A stretch of DNA of 24,052 nucleotides from positions 1-24,052 of the forward strand of contig JAQSCR010000396.1 of NCBI GenBank assembly GCA_029945495.1, written 5' to 3'. The translations under genes were made by a program, and so were the position numbers. The DNA comes from Pseudolabrys sp. (GTDB lineage: Bacteria > Pseudomonadota > Alphaproteobacteria > Rhizobiales > Xanthobacteraceae). Positions within the stretch are counted from its first letter, which is position 1, and each line of letters starts with the position of its first letter. The notes under the pieces were generated by a model. It made no database searches. It was not told the DNA's origin and saw only the letters and a list, made by a program, of their open reading frames with translations. Below, one piece after another: positions 21,340 through 24,052 of the stretch.

Positions 21340-23937
21340 ATGAACTTCGAGAAATACACCGACCGCGCCCGCGGTTTCGTGCAATCCGCCCAGTCCATGG
21401 CCCTGCGCGAGGGCCATCAGCAATTTTCTCCCGAACATATGCTGAAAGTTCTGCTCGACGACCCGGAAGGGTTGGCGGCGGGCCTGATCGATCGTTCCGG
21501 CGGCAACTCCCGGCAGGTGCTGCGCGACGTCGAGAGCGCGCTCGGCAGGATTCCGAAAGTTTCCGGCGCCGGCGCCGGCCAGGTTTACCTCAGCCCGCAA
21601 CTGGCGCGGGTTTTCGACGCCGCCGAGAAGGCCGGCGAGAAAGCCGGCGACAGCTTCGTCACAGTTGAACGGCTTTTGCTCGCTCTCGCCTTGGAAAAGG
21701 ACAGCGATGCCGGCAAGGCTTTGGCCAAGGCCGGCGTGACCCCGCAAAATCTGAACGCCGCGATCGAGGCCCTGCGCAAGGGCCGGACCGCGGATTCGGC
21801 CTCGGCCGAGAACGCCTATGACGCGCTGAAGAAATATGCCCGCGACCTGACGCAGGCGGCGCGCGACGGCAAGCTCGATCCGGTGATCGGCCGCGATGAG
21901 GAAATCCGCCGCACCATTCAAGTGTTGTCGCGCCGGACCAAGAACAATCCGGTGCTGATCGGCGAGCCCGGCGTCGGCAAGACGGCGATCGTCGAAGGCC
22001 TGGCGCTGCGCATCGTCAATGGTGACGTTCCGGAGAGCCTCCAGGACAAGAAACTGATGGCGCTCGACATGGGCGCCTTGATCGCCGGCGCGAAATATCG
22101 CGGCGAGTTCGAAGAGCGGCTGAAAGCCGTGCTGAACGAAGTGACCTCGGCCGAAGGCGGCATCGTGCTGTTCATCGACGAGATGCACACCTTGATCGGC
22201 GCCGGCAAGGCCGACGGCGCGATGGACGCCTCCAACCTGCTGAAGCCGGCGCTTGCGCGCGGCGAACTGCATTGCATCGGCGCCACCACGCTCGACGAAT
22301 ACAAGAAGCACGTCGAAAAGGACGCCGCTTTGGCGCGGCGTTTCCAGCCGGTGTTCGTGTCGGAGCCGACGGTCGAGGATACGGTGTCGATCCTGCGTGG
22401 CCTGAAGGACAAATACGAACAGCATCACGGCGTGCGCATCGCCGATAGCGCGATCGTCGCCGCGGCGACGTTGTCGAACCGCTACATCACCGACCGCTTT
22501 TTGCCCGACAAGGCCATCGACCTGATCGACGAGGCCGGCGCGCGGCTGAAGATGCAGATCGACAGCAAACCGGAAGAGCTCGACACCATCGACCGCGAAA
22601 TCATGCGGCTCAAGATCGAACAGGAAGCGCTCAAGAAAGAGAAGGATCCGGGTTCCAAAGACCGTCTGGTCCGGCTCGAGGCCGAACTGGCCGAGTTGGA
22701 AAAGCAATCCGCCGATATCACCTCGCGCTGGAAGTCGGAAAAGGAAAAGCTTTCGGACGCGCAAAAGCTCAAAACCGATCTTGACGCACTTCGCGCCGAA
22801 CTCGCCAATGCGCAACGCAAGGGCGACTATCAGCGCGCCGGCGAGCTGGCCTATGGCAGCATTCCGGAGCTTGAAAAGAAACTGAAGGCCAACGAGGGCG
22901 TCGACGCTAAGCGCGGCGCTATGGTCGAGGAAACCGTGACCGCCGATCATATCGCCGGCGTTGTGTCGCGTTGGACTGGCGTGCCGGTCGACAAGATGCT
23001 CGAAGGCGAGAAGGAAAAGCTGCTGCGCATGGAGGATGAACTGGCCAAGCGCGTCATCGGCCAGCGCGAAGCGGTCACGGCGGTGGCGACCGCGGTGCGC
23101 CGCGCCCGCGCCGGCTTGCAGGACCCGCACCGGCCGATCGGTTCGTTCATGTTCTTAGGGCCGACCGGCGTCGGCAAGACCGAACTGACCAAGACGCTCG
23201 CCGCTTACCTCTTTGACGACGAAAACGCGCTGATCCGCATCGACATGTCGGAATATATGGAGAAGCATTCGGTCGCGCGCCTGATCGGCGCGCCCCCGGG
23301 CTATGTCGGGTATGAGGAAGGCGGCGCGCTCACCGAAGCCGTGCGGCGCAGGCCTTATCAGGTTGTGCTGTTCGACGAGATCGAGAAAGCGCATCCGGAC
23401 GTGTTCAACGTCCTGCTGCAAGTGCTCGACGACGGTCGCTTGACGGATGGGCAGGGCCACAAGGTCGACTTCCGAAACACTTTGATCGTCATGACGTCGA
23501 ATCTCGGCGCCGATTATCTGGTCAACCAGCCCGAGGGCGAAGACACCGACGTGGTGCGTGATCAGGTCATGGGCGTCGTGCGTTCGGCGTTCCGGCCGGA
23601 ATTCCTCAACCGCATCGACGAAATTATCCTTTTCCACCGGTTGAAGAAGTCGGAGATGACTTCGATCGTCGACATCCAGATGGGGCGCCTGCGCAAGCTG
23701 CTGGATGATCGCAAGATCACCATCACGCTCGACGCCGGTGCCCGCGAATGGCTGGCCGACAAGGGCTGGGATCCTGCCTATGGCGCACGCCCGCTCAAGC
23801 GCGTGATCCAGAAGTCGGTGCAGGACCCGCTGGCGGAAATGATCCTGTCCGGCGCGATCAAGGACGGCGAAGCGGTCAACGTCTCGGCCGGTAAGCAGGG
23901 GCTGACGTTTAACGGCAAGCTCGCGCAGGCGGCGTAG
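21340..23937 (+). CDS. clpB: ATP-dependent disaggregase ClpB
   Basis: 865 residues, full family length, with AAGGGGA before the ATG. The N-domain is about 1-145. AAA+ domain 1 has Walker A GEPGVGKT (208-215), pore loop KYRGEFE (252-258) and Walker B VLFIDE (276-281). The coiled-coil middle domain is about 405-525. AAA+ domain 2 has Walker A GPTGVGKT (607-614), pore loop GYVGYEEG (654-661) and Walker B VVLFDE (675-680). It acts as a cytoplasmic hexamer that threads aggregated proteins together with DnaK after heat stress. The middle domain separates it from ClpA and ClpC. No internal start for a short ClpB form is obvious near residue 149. Confidence 0.97.
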   Translation: MNFEKYTDRARGFVQSAQSMALREGHQQFSPEHMLKVLLDDPEGLAAGLIDRSGGNSRQVLRDVESALGRIPKVSGAGAGQVYLSPQLARVFDAAEKAGEKAGDSFVTVERLLLALALEKDSDAGKALAKAGVTPQNLNAAIEALRKGRTADSASAENAYDALKKYARDLTQAARDGKLDPVIGRDEEIRRTIQVLSRRTKNNPVLIGEPGVGKTAIVEGLALRIVNGDVPESLQDKKLMALDMGALIAGAKYRGEFEERLKAVLNEVTSAEGGIVLFIDEMHTLIGAGKADGAMDASNLLKPALARGELHCIGATTLDEYKKHVEKDAALARRFQPVFVSEPTVEDTVSILRGLKDKYEQHHGVRIADSAIVAAATLSNRYITDRFLPDKAIDLIDEAGARLKMQIDSKPEELDTIDREIMRLKIEQEALKKEKDPGSKDRLVRLEAELAELEKQSADITSRWKSEKEKLSDAQKLKTDLDALRAELANAQRKGDYQRAGELAYGSIPELEKKLKANEGVDAKRGAMVEETVTADHIAGVVSRWTGVPVDKMLEGEKEKLLRMEDELAKRVIGQREAVTAVATAVRRARAGLQDPHRPIGSFMFLGPTGVGKTELTKTLAAYLFDDENALIRIDMSEYMEKHSVARLIGAPPGYVGYEEGGALTEAVRRRPYQVVLFDEIEKAHPDVFNVLLQVLDDGRLTDGQGHKVDFRNTLIVMTSNLGADYLVNQPEGEDTDVVRDQVMGVVRSAFRPEFLNRIDEIILFHRLKKSEMTSIVDIQMGRLRKLLDDRKITITLDAGAREWLADKGWDPAYGARPLKRVIQKSVQDPLAEMILSGAIKDGEAVNVSAGKQGLTFNGKLAQAA

Positions 23938-23949
23938 CGCTCTGCCGTA

Positions 23950-24052
23950 CCCTCCCCCTTGCGGGGAGGGTCGAACGCCGAGCGTTCGCGAAGGCGTACG
24001 GGGTGGGGGTCCCTAAGACCAACGCGACCCCCACCCCGGCTCACTTCGTTCG
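23950..24052. repeat. Palindromic GC-rich intergenic repeat after clpB, cut by window edge
   Basis: Three successive hairpins: CCCTCCCC (23950-23957) with GGGGAGGG (23963-23970); CGAACGC (23972-23978) with GCGTTCG (23982-23988); and a 13-base-pair arm from 23999 (CGGGGTGGGGGTC) answered at 24026-24038. From memory, the CCCTCCCC/GGGGTGGGGGTC style is that of dispersed intergenic elements in Rhizobiales. It may end the clpB transcript. It continues beyond the window. Confidence 0.65.

Noticed and set aside
21316..23130. 604-codon open frame antisense to clpB
   Set aside because: It mirrors the codon pattern of clpB, is rich in shadow-type residues (Gln, His, Arg, Leu) and has no recognisable domain.
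1..24052. CRISPR arrays, tRNA or rRNA genes, insertion sequences, prophage genes
   Set aside because: No regularly spaced repeats, cloverleaf-like segments, rRNA stretches, transposase or integrase motifs were seen.

Overview
The window is a GC-rich, gene-dense chromosomal segment of an alphaproteobacterium, most likely of the order Hyphomicrobiales (Rhizobiales), near the Bradyrhizobium/Rhodopseudomonas/Pseudolabrys group. The placement rests on family content (a TIGR02302/DUF4175 protein, a DUF2125 protein, TIGR02594 proteins, metX-metW behind a SAM-II type riboswitch, a CtrA-type operator) and on two intergenic palindromic elements of a style common in these genomes. I could run no search, so the taxonomy is inference. 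I see no phage, transposase, tRNA, rRNA or CRISPR.

Layout. 1-1889 is the 3' part of a large TIGR02302-type envelope protein. It is followed by a palindromic intergenic repeat and a convergent zinc-ribbon membrane protein. 3308-6309 is an envelope/cell-division run: ftsE, ftsX, a YdcF/SanA-like DUF218 protein and a PlsC-type acyltransferase. 6319-8846 holds a secreted TPR protein, a ChaC gamma-glutamylcyclotransferase and a DUF2125 protein. 8843-12509 is the most interesting part: a membrane-bound PAS-GGDEF-EAL protein is transcribed away from a crotonase that looks like RpfF, the DSF fatty-acid signal synthase. Two back-to-back TTAA-N7-TTAA (CtrA-type) sites lie just before the rpfF-like gene. 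A LysE-family exporter gene follows.

13205-16147 (minus strand) is an aromatic amino-acid cluster: chorismate mutase with a long C-terminal extension, a HisC-type aminotransferase and a TyrA-type dehydrogenase. Divergent from it, 16246-18292 is a methionine unit: promoter, SAM-II riboswitch, antiterminator/terminator, metX, metW. 18293-18610 contains a strikingly AT-rich patch. 18611-20408 carries two tandem TIGR02594 (CHAP/NlpC-like) secreted proteins separated by a strong terminator. A convergent MOSC protein follows, then clpB behind a likely sigma-32 promoter. The window ends inside another palindromic intergenic repeat.

Taken together, most of the window is core housekeeping (division/envelope, Phe/Tyr and Met synthesis, protein disaggregation). 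The candidate signalling module is an RpfF-like synthase paired with a c-di-GMP enzyme, with possible cell-cycle (CtrA) control. It resembles the RpfF/RpfR pairing known in Burkholderia, but here the c-di-GMP protein is membrane anchored.
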